This document shows positions 20,265 through 32,690 of a stretch of 64,000 nucleotides of DNA, piece by piece (the first letter of the stretch is position 1; the number at the start of each line of letters is the position of its first letter). The notes beneath the pieces were generated by a model, which worked only from the letters and a program-made list of their open reading frames with translations, had not been told where the DNA came from and searched no databases. The translations under genes and the position numbers were made by a program. The stretch is from Rhynochetos jubatus (taxonomy: Eukaryota; Chordata; Aves; Eurypygiformes; Rhynochetidae), in NCBI GenBank assembly GCA_027574665.1, contig CM050676.1:5446157-5510156 (forward strand). Direction: 5' to 3'.

Positions 20265-23200
20265 GTCATGGTTTTGCCGTGTTCATGTGAGCTGGGATGA
20301 TAAAACTGACTGTTCAATGATGCTTTTGCAGATCCTTTCCTGTTCCCAGCCCTCCCCAGGGCCGTCCCCTCTCCTGCAGGAGGGACGGAGGTGACCTCCC
20401 AGGAGACCCAAGGAGCTATCTGGGCAGGGGCACATGGGGGGGGGGCTCGGGGGAGCTGTCTCTGACAGGAGCAGGCAGTTGTAGGGTGTTTGTGCACAGG
20501 TGAGTGACTGCAGTGCTCTGGGTGGGCACCCTTGCTGTGACAGAGGTGGGTGTCACCACTGGGTGCTGCAGGCAGCACTGGGTGAGTCAGTGGCCCCTTC
20601 TCCAATGCATTGCTCCCAGGAGCGACCCCCACATATACTGGTCTCCATCCAGCCGAAATCACCGGAGCCGGCAGATGCTGGCTGGGAGCCCTCTGAATGT
20701 CACAAACACAGTGTAACTAGACTTGGATCAATCCATCAATGCGCAGCGGTGGTTAAATAGTGCTGTGCTCACCTCCCTCCAATTAAACTATCATTTCTGA
20801 TAGATCCCTTTGTGTCTCCGTCTCCCTGTTGGGCCTCTCCGGCTGAGGGCGATGATGGCTCAGAGGGTGCTCCCTTCTCCTGCCACAGCCAGATCGACAC
20901 CAGCCGTGGGCATGGTGCATTGGAGGGATGTGGAGTTGCCTTCACGGCCCATGCCATGTGAACTGGCTGCCGTGTTCGGGAGAGGATGAGGGGACCACCT
21001 GTAGTTTCACCCCGCGGTGCAGACGGGAGCGGTGGGGAAACAGAAGGCTGGTGTGCTTCTCCTGCATCTCAGGGCTTTGCTGCTGGGTGATCCCTGCCTG
21101 CGGCTGCAGCAGTGGGAGCAGCCCCGCTCCCCAGACTGCCACGTGCTCTTCACGTTCCACCCACCTGCAGAGCAGGGACCACACACTGGAGCTGGCACTG
21201 GCTCCAAACCCTGACCCCCTTCGCAGGTTGGGGCTGCTTCCTCAGCACCCTCCCGAATCAGCTGGAGAAATGCAGTGGATGGGGCTCAGCTTGGTTTTGA
21301 GTCCCATCCCTGTGGTGCTGATGGGGATTCAGGGCATGGCTCAGCCCCACCTGAGCTCCCCAAAAAGCACAAAGCCCCTGCTGCTGCGCAGACCTTTGCT
21401 CTCAGCCTGGCGCTAGCGGCTTGGTGGAGACTCTCATCAGCATTCCAAAATTTTTCCCCCTTCTGAGGGGTTGTCTATGGGGTGCTCAGCCAGGGGGTCT
21501 CACTGGGGCCATCCCGTGGGAGGCTGGGAGCGCCTGGGGAGCTCAGCGGCAGCAGGGCCTGGCGGGAACCTACGAAGCAGAGCTGGGTATTGATTTCCCA
21601 TCGATCCCATGCGACCACATTCTGCAGCGGCTGCTGTCCTACATTTCAATCCCACACCTTTGCCTCTGACTTTAATGGGCTTCATCACAGCCCAAAGCTT
21701 TATTTAACCAAAAGGGGAGGGAACCAGCAGGCAGCTGCCAGAAATCAGAGCAACCCAGCCCCCAGGGTCTGCCTGGGCACAGCTGCATCCTCCGGATCCC
21801 TCCCACATGCAGGGAGCAGCAGACAGACTCCCTGGGGTATTTTGCGGGATGCAGATGCACCCATGCACCCGCAGCCCTGCAAGTCCCAGCCACGACAGAA
21901 GGGTGCTGCAGGTGTCGGTGACAGCACCCGCCTTTCCAGCAGCTCTTCCACCTCGAGGTCTCTCTCCACACCATCCTCGTTGTTCCTGCACAACCCCATC
22001 CTCCGAACAAAGGGCTTCAACTGCTGCCGGAAGGACAAAATTAAGCTCCACCTTAACGGAGATCTGCATAATTATGTGTGCGTGTGGAAGTGCTGCACAC
22101 CCACCCACCCCCAGATGTGAGGTTACAGACAACACGTACGCACCCACGACAACTGGAAGATGAATATGGAGGAACTGGATCTGGCAGAGGATGCCTGTGT
22201 CTTGCTTGGGCGTTCCTCAAGCATCCATCACGGCAGTCCCGGCACCCGTGCGGCCCCGTCCAGCCAGCCCATAAGTGATCCTGATTTATCCTCCACACCC
22301 CTCCCTCCCAATCGCATCTTTAAGCTCCCCTAAACCACAGCCCTGTTGCTCAGATGAAAGAAAATGCAATCATCCTTTTATGTTTGAAGCGCTGTCCGCA
22401 TGGGCACGGCCGAGGCCCCCAGGCTGCCTGTGCCTGGTGGGGGGAGTCCTTCAATCCGTTCGTAGCAAATCAATGTTACGGCAATCTGAAATGTTGGGGG
22501 CCGCTCCAGCGGGCCGCCCAGGGAATGGGCAGCAGGGAGCCTGGGCAAGCAGAGGAGAGAAATACAGAGAGAAGCAGCTGGGGACGGGGCAGCGCTTTGG
22601 TACAGTCATGTTCCAGGCAAAACCCTCCTGGACAGAAATCCCGAGAGACAGGAGGAGGAACCAGTGACAAGGAGGGATGTTTGCTGCTCAGCACCTGCTC
22701 AGGCAGGTTGCCCTGGTAGAGGGAGGGCAGTGTCATTACCCTTCCTCCTTCCTTTCCAGGTTTCCCTGGACTGTGCCGGTGGCAGGCTTTGACACAAGAA
22801 TTCCCCCAGCACTATCACAGAAACCCAGAGATGTCTCCCCAGAGGCTGCTGGTAGCTCAGGCAAGCCACGGCTGGGCCAGGGAGAGCTGGAGGGTGTGGG
22901 AGCAGGAGGGATGGCAGACGTGGGGGCAGGAAAAGATGAAGGACCTGGGCACTGGAAACACCTCAGGCTCTCCCTGCAGCGATGGGCTCACAGCCCAGCT
23001 TGGCTGGCCCCTTTCAGGTCTCGTCCCAAGAAGCTTTTCAGTGCCAACTTCAATGGGAAAACTCGAAGCCAACACCAGCCTCTTCCAAAGAGCCCCCACT
23101 GCCATCCCATCCTCCTCCTGTTCCAAGGTAACTCTGAGGGGCCGGGGGGACCTTGCTGCAGAGCCGGCTCAGCATCTTCCAGCCCACGTGCCTGCTTTCT

Positions 23201-25059
23201 CCCTGGGGCAGAATATGGATGCTGTGTTTAGTTTTCATTTATGCCAAGCCGAAAAAGAAATACATTTTCTTCAATTATTAATCAGTGAGGTGTGAGAGGG
23301 GGACACAAGCTGGAAATTAACACTGTGACCTTTGAGGAGGGCGAGTGTTACCTCCCTGTCTCCCTCCACTCTCGAGTTCAGTGTGTTTTACCACTCCTCT
23401 CAGCAGAAATGGGGCTGCTACCGCAGAAAAGCTCTGGACAGATGTCCCTAAGGCTGCTGAGGGTGTTGGGACGATGGGGATGGTGTACAATGCAGGGGCC
23501 CAGCCCAGGTTATTTGGACATCCAAAGCTGTCCTGGCTCTCTGGGTTCACACACCCCTATGCCTGAGCCCAAAGTGTCTCTGATGCCAACCCACCTTCCC
23601 TGCTCTGCTGTGTCTCACCACGCCTTTCTGCATGCCTCTGGGTGTGGACTGCCCCTTGATCCTGCCATGCACAGGTTCTTGGGCAGGATTGGACACCCCA
23701 ACCTCACATCTGCTCCTATGCAGCAACTGTCCTACAGACACGGGCATTCCAGGGAGCAGGAATGGGTGCCTCACAGCTCCCCACACTCACTTGGGTGCCC
23801 TCAGTGGTCTCCAAGGCAGGACAGAGACCACACCTACCTCTCCCTCCTTTGGCTCTTGGCTTCTGCTCTTGGCTTTGGATGGACACCCAGTTTTAGGCAT
23901 CTAAGGAGGCTTTGGCAAGAAAGCTGCTGGACAGGAGAGAGGAGACTTTTTGGACTGCTCTTCCACCCTCCCACCTCAGAAACAGTCCCTGAGCCAACGT
24001 GCGAGGCCGGAGCTCAGCCTGCCTCCCATGGAAGGCAAGATGGCCCCAAGGCCAGCGGGAGAACACAAAGTTGGCCTTGAGAAGTTGGAGCATCTCTGGC
24101 GCAGGCGTGTTCTCGCCTCCCTGCCCCCTCCTCTGCTTCTCCCTCCCTTCCCGAAAGCAGCACTGCGGCAGCACACACCAGCAAACTGATCAAGGCGAAA
24201 GGACTGATCAATAGGCGTATTGAGCACTTTTCAAGGTATGGTGATTTTTGCGGATTCAGTGCTAACCTCATGCCGGAGCCCCAAGCTACCTCCGCTCCCC
24301 CAGCACCGTCACCCCCAACACCAGCTGGGCTGCCCCCTCCCAGCACACATCCTGGCCGCCAGCTCCAGGCTGGCAGGGGCACCTGGCCTGCTCCCAGGAG
24401 GAAGCAGAGACCTTGCAGGCTCGAGTCACTGGTGGCACTTTCAGCTGGAGGGAGAGGGAAGTGTTAGCAGCTATAATGCGGACATTTCTTCCCAGTGGGT
24501 TTGTACCACGGTCTTGGAGATCACCTCACTCTGGGACATCTTGTGGTGTTTGGTGACTCTTAGAGAAGCGCATTCGAGCTGTGAGATTCCCAGGGATGGG
24601 GACAGATGAGCCGGGGTCATTGTGATGGTGGGAAGAGGAGGGCTGAGGACAACTGTTTGCAGCTCATGGGGCTGAACCAAAGGCAGTGCTGGGAAGGACC
24701 AGCAGCCCATCCTTCCTAAAAGTGCTTGGATGGGAAGGGCAGGATGAGTGAGGACCTACCCCATGTTCGGTGGCATTGCAGGAGATAGGAAGGGACCTCT
24801 GGAGGTCCTTAGCCCTGGCTGAGTGTTCCTGGGGATGCAGTTCCCATGAAAAACCCATGGGATGTGCTCCTGGCTTGGCCGGGCTGGCAGAGGGCTGGAT
24901 AGACATCGCCTGTGCTGAGGTTTTGATGGAAAAGGATCTTTGCATTCAGCATCGTCCAACTCGCTGACAGCCTGCGAGGGGCGGGATTGGGAAGGCAGAT
25001 AGCCCAGAGCAGCTGATAAGGGGCTTGGAGAGATAACACAGAAATTAAACAGAACTTCA
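20265..25059. other. Intergenic DNA, no gene seen
   Basis: GC-balanced DNA with many short ORFs (up to about 262 codons at 23292-24080, plus) without domain resemblance. AT-richer points: about 22020-22080 (ACAAAATTAAGCTCC, GCATAATTATGTG) and 24185-24225 (two TGATCAA cores). No RNA genes or repeats of known family recognised. Confidence 0.35.
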
Positions 25060-25480
25060 TGTTAAGAGCTGCTGCTTTAAATGTGTCCCGATCCCTTCGC
25101 TACCGAGGCATGGATAGATATTACACCTTGCAAGGCAAAAATAGCACATTTAATGAAGCTGGGAAAAATATCAATTGTGTTTTGTTGGAATTGCAGACCT
25201 CCTTTCCACGATCCCCGTGAAAATGTTTGGGCATTGGAACAGGTATGAAAGGCCCCCATGCTGATTTGCAAAACGTGCTTTAAGCAAGAAAACCAGCAGA
25301 AACCAACCAAAACCTGAATGTTGCTCCATACCCCCAGGTTTGACCTTTATCGCTCTCATACAGCTCAGGTTTTAAGATTTCAGTCACCTGGGGGGAGGGA
25401 AATGTATTTTAACCTTGTTGAATTTTTAATAGAAATTTCCCATCTAAACATAAATCTGCTCCAAAATTTGGGGTGTTTGG
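25060..25480. other. AT-rich candidate regulatory block
   Basis: Balanced-to-AT-rich sequence including GATAGATATTACACC, ATTTAATGAAGC and AATATCAATTGTG (an ONECUT-type core). It has little simple-sequence character, which favours constrained non-coding DNA over spacer; not testable from one genome. Confidence 0.3.
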
Positions 25481-27204
25481 GACATGAATAGTGGAGGGGA
25501 CAGGAGACCATCTGGGGCTGCTTCCCTGTGCCTGGGGACATGTGCTGCTCCTGGGGGATGCAGACGGATTGGAGGGAAAGGGATGGACCGCTTGCCTCTC
25601 CAGTGCTGCCTTTGATTTAGGAGAAGGGAAATGTCTGTATCTGGAGAGGAAGGAAATGTCTTTGCTCGCTTTAATCTGAAAGGAAGGATGTGTCCTGGCC
25701 CCCGTCCCAGTGTCACTCTGGGAGAACGGTGCCGGTATGGATTTTCGAGGGAGGAGAGCAGTGGGGAGGGCGAGGGATGCTACCTAATGCCATTTCATTT
25801 CACTTAGCAGCACTCCCCTCACGCGGTCTCCAATACGCTCATCTGTCACGCTCCTCGTTAGGGAAAATCTATTTTAAAAATCTCTAATTTTTATTTTAAA
25901 GTCTAATAGAGTTCGGTGGTAATTTTAACTTTAAATAACGATTATGCACTTTGAAGTACAAGGTGTGCCTGGGCTGGGGACCAAGTACCCCACCAGTGAT
26001 GAGGAGTGGTCCCTGCCTGCTCTCTTCCCTTGTGGCAGGACCCAAGTGACGGTGCTTAGTGTTCTGCAAGTGCAATTCCTATTTGCAGCCATTAATTTCA
26101 TCCTTTTTATACTCTGAAGGAGGATTTTGGGGCAAACTTTTTGTTTGGAATTGCTGATGACAGGCCTGATACAGGTCTTAAGCAGAGATGGTGATGTGAG
26201 CTCCATCCCTGCTGGCAGAGGAGCTTTGCTAGTGGAGCATCTCTGAAACCCAGAGCATGGAGCAGCTCTTGCTCGGCAGAGCCGAAGGGCTCCCGAGAGC
26301 ACCCTGAGAAAAAATGATGCAAGATCAAAGGGGCTCAGTTGCTGAGGCTCCTGACCCTGCTGCACACCTCCTCTCATCTCCCCTGCCTTCTCCTGCTCTC
26401 TGGCTCTGCCATTTCCCATTTTCCTGACCCCAGAGCCTCACCCCAGAGTCACCAGTGTCCCTGTGCATCTGGGCTGGCTCTGCAGAGTGTCATGTCCCTG
26501 GCAAACCCCTCTGCTGATGGTTTTCCCATGGGATCTGCCGACATGGTCCAAGGGGGGATTGACCAGCACATCGTCTGGGAGAATCTCTCATTTGGAGCGT
26601 CGTCTACCCAGGCAGGATCTTCCCGCTTGGCCAGGGAGCTTGCAGATCCCATGTAAAACACAACACAACGTCGAACACTGCCAGAGGCTCCGCACATTTT
26701 TGCTGCAGCCCAGAAAAAGTCCTTGCAAGAAAGGGAAGCTCTGCTGGAGATGGCCTCTGCAGAAGCAGAGCACCCAGGAAGCAGCAGGAAGAGGGCGGCT
26801 GTTGGGCACCCACCCTGCAGCACGGAGCTGAGACAGCAACCGGGCATGCAGCAGGCCTGTATCCCCCTCCCTGAGCACATAAGCTGCTCTGGAGCTTGTC
26901 CCTTCCCTCCTCCTTCTGCATCAGCTCCTCTCCTGCACATCAACTCGTGACGCAAGGTCTCAGCCCACCGAACAGGGCTGCCTCAGGCTGGTCAGAACTC
27001 CCAGGCAAGCAAACTCCCCTCCCTCCCCCCTGCACCCATCAAGCCCCGTCCAACCCCACCCACCCTGACAGCTGCCATCTCCCCTTTCACCTGGCTGGTA
27101 CCCAGTGGATGTGCGGCGAGGGATGGGAGGGCATGACGAGGCCCCACTAACCCACCCAAGCAACAAGCAGAGAAAGAGATGCAAGGATGGAAAATTCCCC
27201 TTCA
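25481..27204. other. Intergenic DNA with an AT-rich island
   Basis: An AT-rich island at about 25790-25950 (CCATTTCATTTCACTTAGC, TTATTTTAAAGTCTAATAG, AAATAACGATTATGC) may be regulatory. The rest is unremarkable; ORFs to 168 codons show no family resemblance. Confidence 0.35.
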
Positions 27205-27590
27205 TAATTAATAAATGAAGAATATTGTTGTTAATCGATGTAGCTGTGAAGAGAATATCGATCCCAGCCGCATGCTATTTTTTGTGCGGCTTAGATTTTT
27301 ACACCTCATTTAGAGGCAGGTCTCTCTGGAGACCTCTTAACACCAAAAGATATTTGCAAGAGTCCAAAGTGAAGGGAAGAAAAGGGGGGAAAAAGATTAA
27401 TTATTACCAGAGCTGGAGAATTATGTGTGTGTCCCGTTGTGGCCAACTGCAGTACTGATTTGAATATTTGATTAATAGCGAATTATAGCTGCAGTTGATA
27501 ACTTATCTCTGTGCTGGCTATTTAGTAAACAAGTGGGAGCCATTAGAAACATTTTTAATATTAATCCCAGGAAATTATGTTTATGAAGGC
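27205..27590. promoter_or_regulatory. AT-rich, motif-dense block, candidate enhancer
   Basis: Begins TCATAATTAATAAATGAAG and holds TTAATCGATG (27232), AATATCGATCC (27253), GATTAATTATTACC, GATTAATAGCGAATTATAG and TTTTTAATATTAATCCC. Two ATCGAT cores lie about 22 bases apart. A 77-codon frame (27225-27458, plus) crosses it without resemblance to any protein. Length, complexity and site density resemble developmental enhancers; inference. Confidence 0.4.
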
Positions 27591-30500
27591 AGTGGCTAAC
27601 CCTTTGTGTGCTAGGGCCCGGCAAGGAGGATGCTCTGCTCGCTTGACTCATCCAACCGCTGCGTGGTTTCAAACATTCCATGCCTCAGTTTTCCTTCTTC
27701 AAGATGAATAAAGCCTGAGTTGAAATTGGCACTGGTTAAAGCACCGAGCGAGGAGCTTTCATTAGCGCCGAACCTTTAATGAATTGCCAAGGAGATGGTT
27801 GGGGATGAGCGATGGGGGCTGCTGTGCGGGGTCCTGCAAGACCTCGGCCCACTGGTGGCTTTGCTCCAGGGAGGGTTTCATGCTGGCTGTTGATTTGTGG
27901 CTCTGGGATGATGCAGAGCAGGGAGCTGTGCTGGACTGCACATGGTGGGGAGATGGCCGCAGCCTTTGGAGCACCGCAACTGTCAAGAGCAGACCAAAGC
28001 ACTGCGGCATTCCTGCAAACCTGCCGCTGCCTCCCTCGCAAAAACCACGTCAAAGGCAGCAAGAGGTCCCTGGGACACAGTGAGGTGTTTGGGGGATGAG
28101 ATAGCTGTTGACCTGTTTGTCTGGGCTTCCAGGATGTGCTCCTCCAGCAAAGCATGCAGCCCAGTTCATGCAGCCCATTGACCATGGCATCAGGGCAGGG
28201 TCGGAGGGTGAGAACTGGTACCCAGGGCCAGCAGAGTGGGCATGACCTGGGAGATGGAAAAATAAGCCATGAAACCTCCAGCAATCCTTCCTACTGCAAG
28301 GCTTTAAGAGTGGGTTGGGGAGGGGAGAAAATACTCCCCAAACAAGAGGAAAGCCTCCGCTGAGCAGCGCAGCATGGCTGCGGGTTGCCCGATCCTGCCA
28401 TGGGCGGGTCCTGCCAGTGCTGTGGGGACACACGGAGGAGTTTGGGGATTGTGGGATGTTCAGAGCAGGGTCGTGAATTTAAGACAAATTTTAGCCAAGG
28501 GGGGAGGGAAAAACGTGTGAGAGAATAAAACATATTAGGAAATGTCAAAGGTTGGGCTTTCCACCGTCGCAAACTGTCCCCCAAAATAAACACAGAGGGA
28601 AAGGTCCCCATAAAGGGGAGGCTGAGCCTTCCTGAGGTGGAATAAACATTGGCATTTGGCAGGATGCAAAGAGCGATCTGGGTGGACTCCGTTGGCAGGA
28701 GAGATGGGATTCACTCAGGCAAGGCAGGGGGAGAGCAGCAGCCCCCAGCACTGGGACTGTTATGGGTGGGCATCTGTGCCCCATGGTGTCTGCTGGGTGT
28801 GGGATGGCAAAGGGTACTGTGGCTCCCAAAAATACCCCAAGGTACCACTTAGGAGATGGGGAAAATAGCAAAGGGTGCGGAAATGTGTGTAGGGACAACC
28901 ACAGGGTGTGGAACAGAATGGGACAAGACCTTCTGGGATGACCCAGTGTGCTTCCAAAATGAGTATTTGCTCCTCCCTCCCCTCCCCAACTTCGAGGACA
29001 GATCTGTCACCTGTGGCCACAGGAGCCCCAGGACAAGGGGGACTGGGATGGGCTGTCAAAGCCGGGCTATGGAAACGGGAATGGTGTGCTGGGATGCGCT
29101 TCCTCCTCCACACTTCAGCAGGGCTCGCGCATCCATCTCCTCCTTCGCCCGTGATAGGCCCTGGTGCTGCAGATCCATGCAGATCAATGCAAAATTAATT
29201 AGAGTAATCAACTCAGCTGTACCACAGAGATCATACAGGCAGGGTTTTAGGTGACTAATTGGTGGAAGCTGACAGCCAGTGTCCCCGGTGTCTTAGAGGT
29301 ATTAACACTTTTTTCTCTGTAGATTAATTACCTTTTCCCACCTTTCACTTGATGGGTCCATCCGTGCTGTGCTGTTTTGGGGGGGAGCAGTGACAGAGGC
29401 CAGGCCTGAGGAGCATCCCACGGAGTGTGGTGCCCAGGTATGGGAGGGAACAGGAGCCTGGGTTTGCTTTGTGGGTGACAGCTTTGGCACCAGCAGCCTG
29501 ATTAGGGGAGGGACAGGTGACCCTGTCCCCTCTGTTAAGCCCCCAGCCCTGTGTCATGGCAAAGTCCCCCTCATGCATGTGTATGGCCCAGGGCCACTCT
29601 TGTGCCTTCTCAGCTGATCTGTGGCCCCTTCAAGGCTGCATCCCCTGCACTTCTGTTTGGGACCAGGGCTTGACACCACTGGACCATCATCTGGCAAAGG
29701 CTGATGCCCACACCACTAGTCTGAGGCTATTTCACAGGTCCATGAGAAAGCAAAAAGATGGGTTTGTTCTGCAAATACTAACATGGGGTCTCTGTGGTAG
29801 AGACCTGATGAGACACTTGTGCTGCTGGGATCCAAGCTGTCAACAGGGCGGATGCTCTTAATAGCACATGTAATTAATCATCACCACTTACCTAGCACTA
29901 GAGATGGGTTCTCCATCACTTGGACTCTAAATCACCACTGGGCACCTTCCTGCTGAGTGTGCCCTGGCTCGGACAGAAATTATCACCCAAGAGACAGATG
30001 GACATGCAGGGGTCCCTTGTCATGGTCCTCGTGGCCTTCACCTCCCTGAGGCTGGGCATCAATGGGAAATCTTTTCTTGCCTTTGACAGATGATGGTCAA
30101 GCTGCATGTGAGTAACCAAAGGCAGCTGCTGCCGTAGTGAAACATGTAAAGGGTGTCAGTTAGACATAGAGGAGGGTGGCAGAGTCCTGCCTCTGGTCCA
30201 GGACTGTCAGTATTGAAAACCCAGTGAGTTGAGCCTTTGGGCAGCTCAAATCATCGAAGCAGTGGCGGAGGAGACCTCCATTATGTCATGTCATCAGTGG
30301 CTTTCCCCAGCTGAGTCTTGGGCTTTGGCTGCTCAAAAGGAAGGCGTTAATTGCAGACTGGTCACCCCCATCACATTGATGGCCAGCAGAGAAGGATCGC
30401 CACCTCCAGAGAGCCATTTGTCCCTTCTGACGGCTGGTGTCCAATAGCCAGGATGAATTGTCCTCTTGAGGAGGCCACGTCTCCCCATCCAGCCACCCTG

Positions 30501-30847
30501 ACCACCTCACTCTCATCCTTCTCAGGTGATGGGACATGGATCCTGCCATCATTGATCAAGGGCTCAATCTCAGAAGCAGGTTTTATTGGCAGAGAAAACA
30601 GAGGAGAGCAGGAGGTACAAGTCAGGGAAGCAAAAGCAAAAGCATGCCCAGGCAGTCCATCTGGGCACGGCACAGCCAGCTCCAGTGAAATGTTCCAGGT
30701 TATTTGAGTGAGCAGGTAAGAGGAGTCACCAGAAGCTTCTATGTTACAGGAGCATCCTGAGAGGGGGATTATACCCAGGGAAAGTCAGTACTTGCTCCAA
30801 GGAGCTCAGCAGTATGGACAGACGGCCACTGCCGGTGAGCCACGGAG
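27591..30847. other. Intergenic DNA, no gene seen
   Basis: A faint MIR-like phrase (CCATGCCTCAGTTTTCC) at about 27677. AT-richer patches at about 29180-29260 and 29855-29890. ORFs up to 182 codons are not recognisable. Confidence 0.35.
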
Positions 30848-30899
30848 CCAGTGGCCAGTTAGTGACTTTGGCAGAGCTGACACTTGACTCCAAATCTCA
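30848..30899 (-). mobile_element. Possible MIR-like SINE fragment
   Basis: AGTGACTTTGGCAGAGCTGA followed by ACTTGACTCCAAATC resembles the reverse strand of the MIR tRNA-related/core part (GTGGCAGAGC...GGATTTGAAC). Heavily diverged; boundaries unknown. Confidence 0.35.
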
Positions 30900-32390
30900 G
30901 CAGCGTGAGACTTGCATCAAAACTGAACAATCCTGCCTTTTTATCTCCTTTTCTTAAAATAAAAAACTAAACCCCATATGTTTCCTGCAAGGGAAAAGGC
31001 AACATTTCCAGGAGAAGTACCTCCCTTTCCATGTGGCTCCAGGAACCTACCTCTAAAAATCAAAATTCCATGTGTCCTGGCTTCCCCATGATGGTTTAAG
31101 GGTGATTAAAGGATTTGTGCAGAGAAGACAGCACCATGAAGCTGTCCCACAGCAGCACACCTGGTCACCCTCCCCAGCGGGACATGGTTGAAATCACTGC
31201 CCCAAACGGGATGGACAGAAGGACGCTCGTGCCTGATCATGTTCCCCATCTTGGTAGCCAATTCCGGGTGGCACTGGATAAACCACACAAACACGGTGGG
31301 CTCGATGCCTCCTCAAGACACTGACCTGCAGCCCGCGCTGGCTCCAGCGTGCCGAGGAGTGAAGATTCGCTCCTGGCTTGTGTTGCGAAGGTTGGTGCGT
31401 GTGCGGTGACCCTGCCACCACCTCCTGCGCAGGCAGGGGGGTGAAGGAGGGGGATTATTCACTACTCAGCTCCAAACACCGAAGCCAGCACTTTAGAGTG
31501 CTTTCATCCTGAAAGCTTCGGCGGGGAAGAAAGGCGAATGCACTGATCCCCCCACAGCACCGTAAGTGCTTTCTTTTTTTAACAAAGCATCAGCGAGGCG
31601 GGAGGACAGGAGTGCGGGCTAAGCAGCGCGACGGCCTGCGAGCAAACCCCGCACCGGTGCAAGGCACGACCCCTCCCACGTTGGGTTATTGGGATTTGCC
31701 CAACCTTAAAAATAAATCTTTCCCAGTTTCCTTTTATAGGGCCTTTCAAGCTGTATCCCCCAGGTCCTCGTGGAGGGTAATGAACGCGCAACGCACGGCT
31801 TAGAGCTGCTTGAATTATTCATCGGGAATAATATTTGTTGCCCTTTTCTTCTCGCGGTGAATCAATGGCGATTTATGGTAGAGGGTCCCCACTACTGGGG
31901 GACCATTCGCTGTGTGGAACCATTTGCAAAACCTGGGATATTTGCAACCCTCCCCCTGGGCCTCATGGCACAGAGATCCACACCCCAGGCACCACCCCAA
32001 GGACTCTGCTCGCTGTTGGCCAAAGTCAACCTGGCCTTGCCTGGGGGTGGCGCAGAAGCAGAAGGGGAGGATGGTGTGAAGGATGACCTTAGACCCGCCC
32101 AGCAACACCTGAACAGCCACGGGGAGCACCCAGTGAGCAGGGACATTTATAGACACGAGTGCTCAGAGATCATCTGGCGGAGCCCAGTGTGCTCAGAGGT
32201 GTCTCTTCACATCCTCAGTGGCTTATTTAGGAAGCTGGGGTTGCCAGCCTGAAACAGAGGCTTAACTTTGTGAGAAAGCTCTTCCAGAGGAATTTAAAGC
32301 AGACCAATGCTCTTGGGAAAGCTCTGTACACAGTGCAGCTACTGCAGTGCTTTGGGGTATCGCTGAGCAGGAGTCCAAGAAAACTCCGGG
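30900..32390. other. Intergenic DNA, no gene seen
   Basis: Mixed DNA. Around 31690-31880 the sequence is AT-richer (TTAAAAATAAATCTTTCCC, GAATTATTCATCGGGAATAA). No exon recognised. Confidence 0.35.
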
Positions 32391-32432
32391 GAGAAGACCT
32401 GGACTCTCTTCCCAGCTCTGTTGCTGGCTCCG
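32391..32432 (+). mobile_element. MIR-like SINE fragment
   Basis: GAAGACCTGGACTCTCTTCC continuing CAGCTCTGTTGCTGGCT follows the MIR head consensus (AGACCTGGGTTCGAATCCCGGCTCTGCCAC). A tRNA-derived core-SINE relic of amniote age. Confidence 0.45.
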
Positions 32433-32532
32433 AGGTCTCAGCTTGTGCTTCCTTCAGCCTGAAGCAGGGCAAGGGGAAATCTCATTCCTGCTACTGCACG
32501 GGTATTTAATGCTGCAATGAGCCCTGCATCCC

Positions 32533-32597
32533 ACCTCATCCCATCCCATCCCATCCCATCCCATCCCATCCCATCCCATCCCATCCCATCCCATCCC
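32533..32597. repeat. CATCC pentamer microsatellite
   Basis: About twelve uninterrupted copies of CCCAT/CATCC. Purity implies recent length mutation. It was partly read as a Ser/His/Pro/Ile repeat frame, which is an artefact. Confidence 0.95.
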
Positions 32598-32633
32598 TGT
32601 CATCCCCAGTCCTGGTCTACCCTCAGGTCACTG

Positions 32634-32690
32634 GAGGAGGAGACAAGGAGGAAGGAGACAAGGAGGGAGGAGACAAGGAAGGAGGACCTT
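32634..32690. repeat. Purine tandem repeat (GGAGACAAGGA units)
   Basis: Three to four units of GGAGGAGACAAGGA with small changes, just right of the CATCC microsatellite. Confidence 0.85.

Noticed and set aside
23292-24080. 262-codon plus-strand ORF
   Set aside because: No domain, no start context, balanced by an equally long set of ORFs in other frames nearby; expected by chance in GC-balanced DNA of this length.
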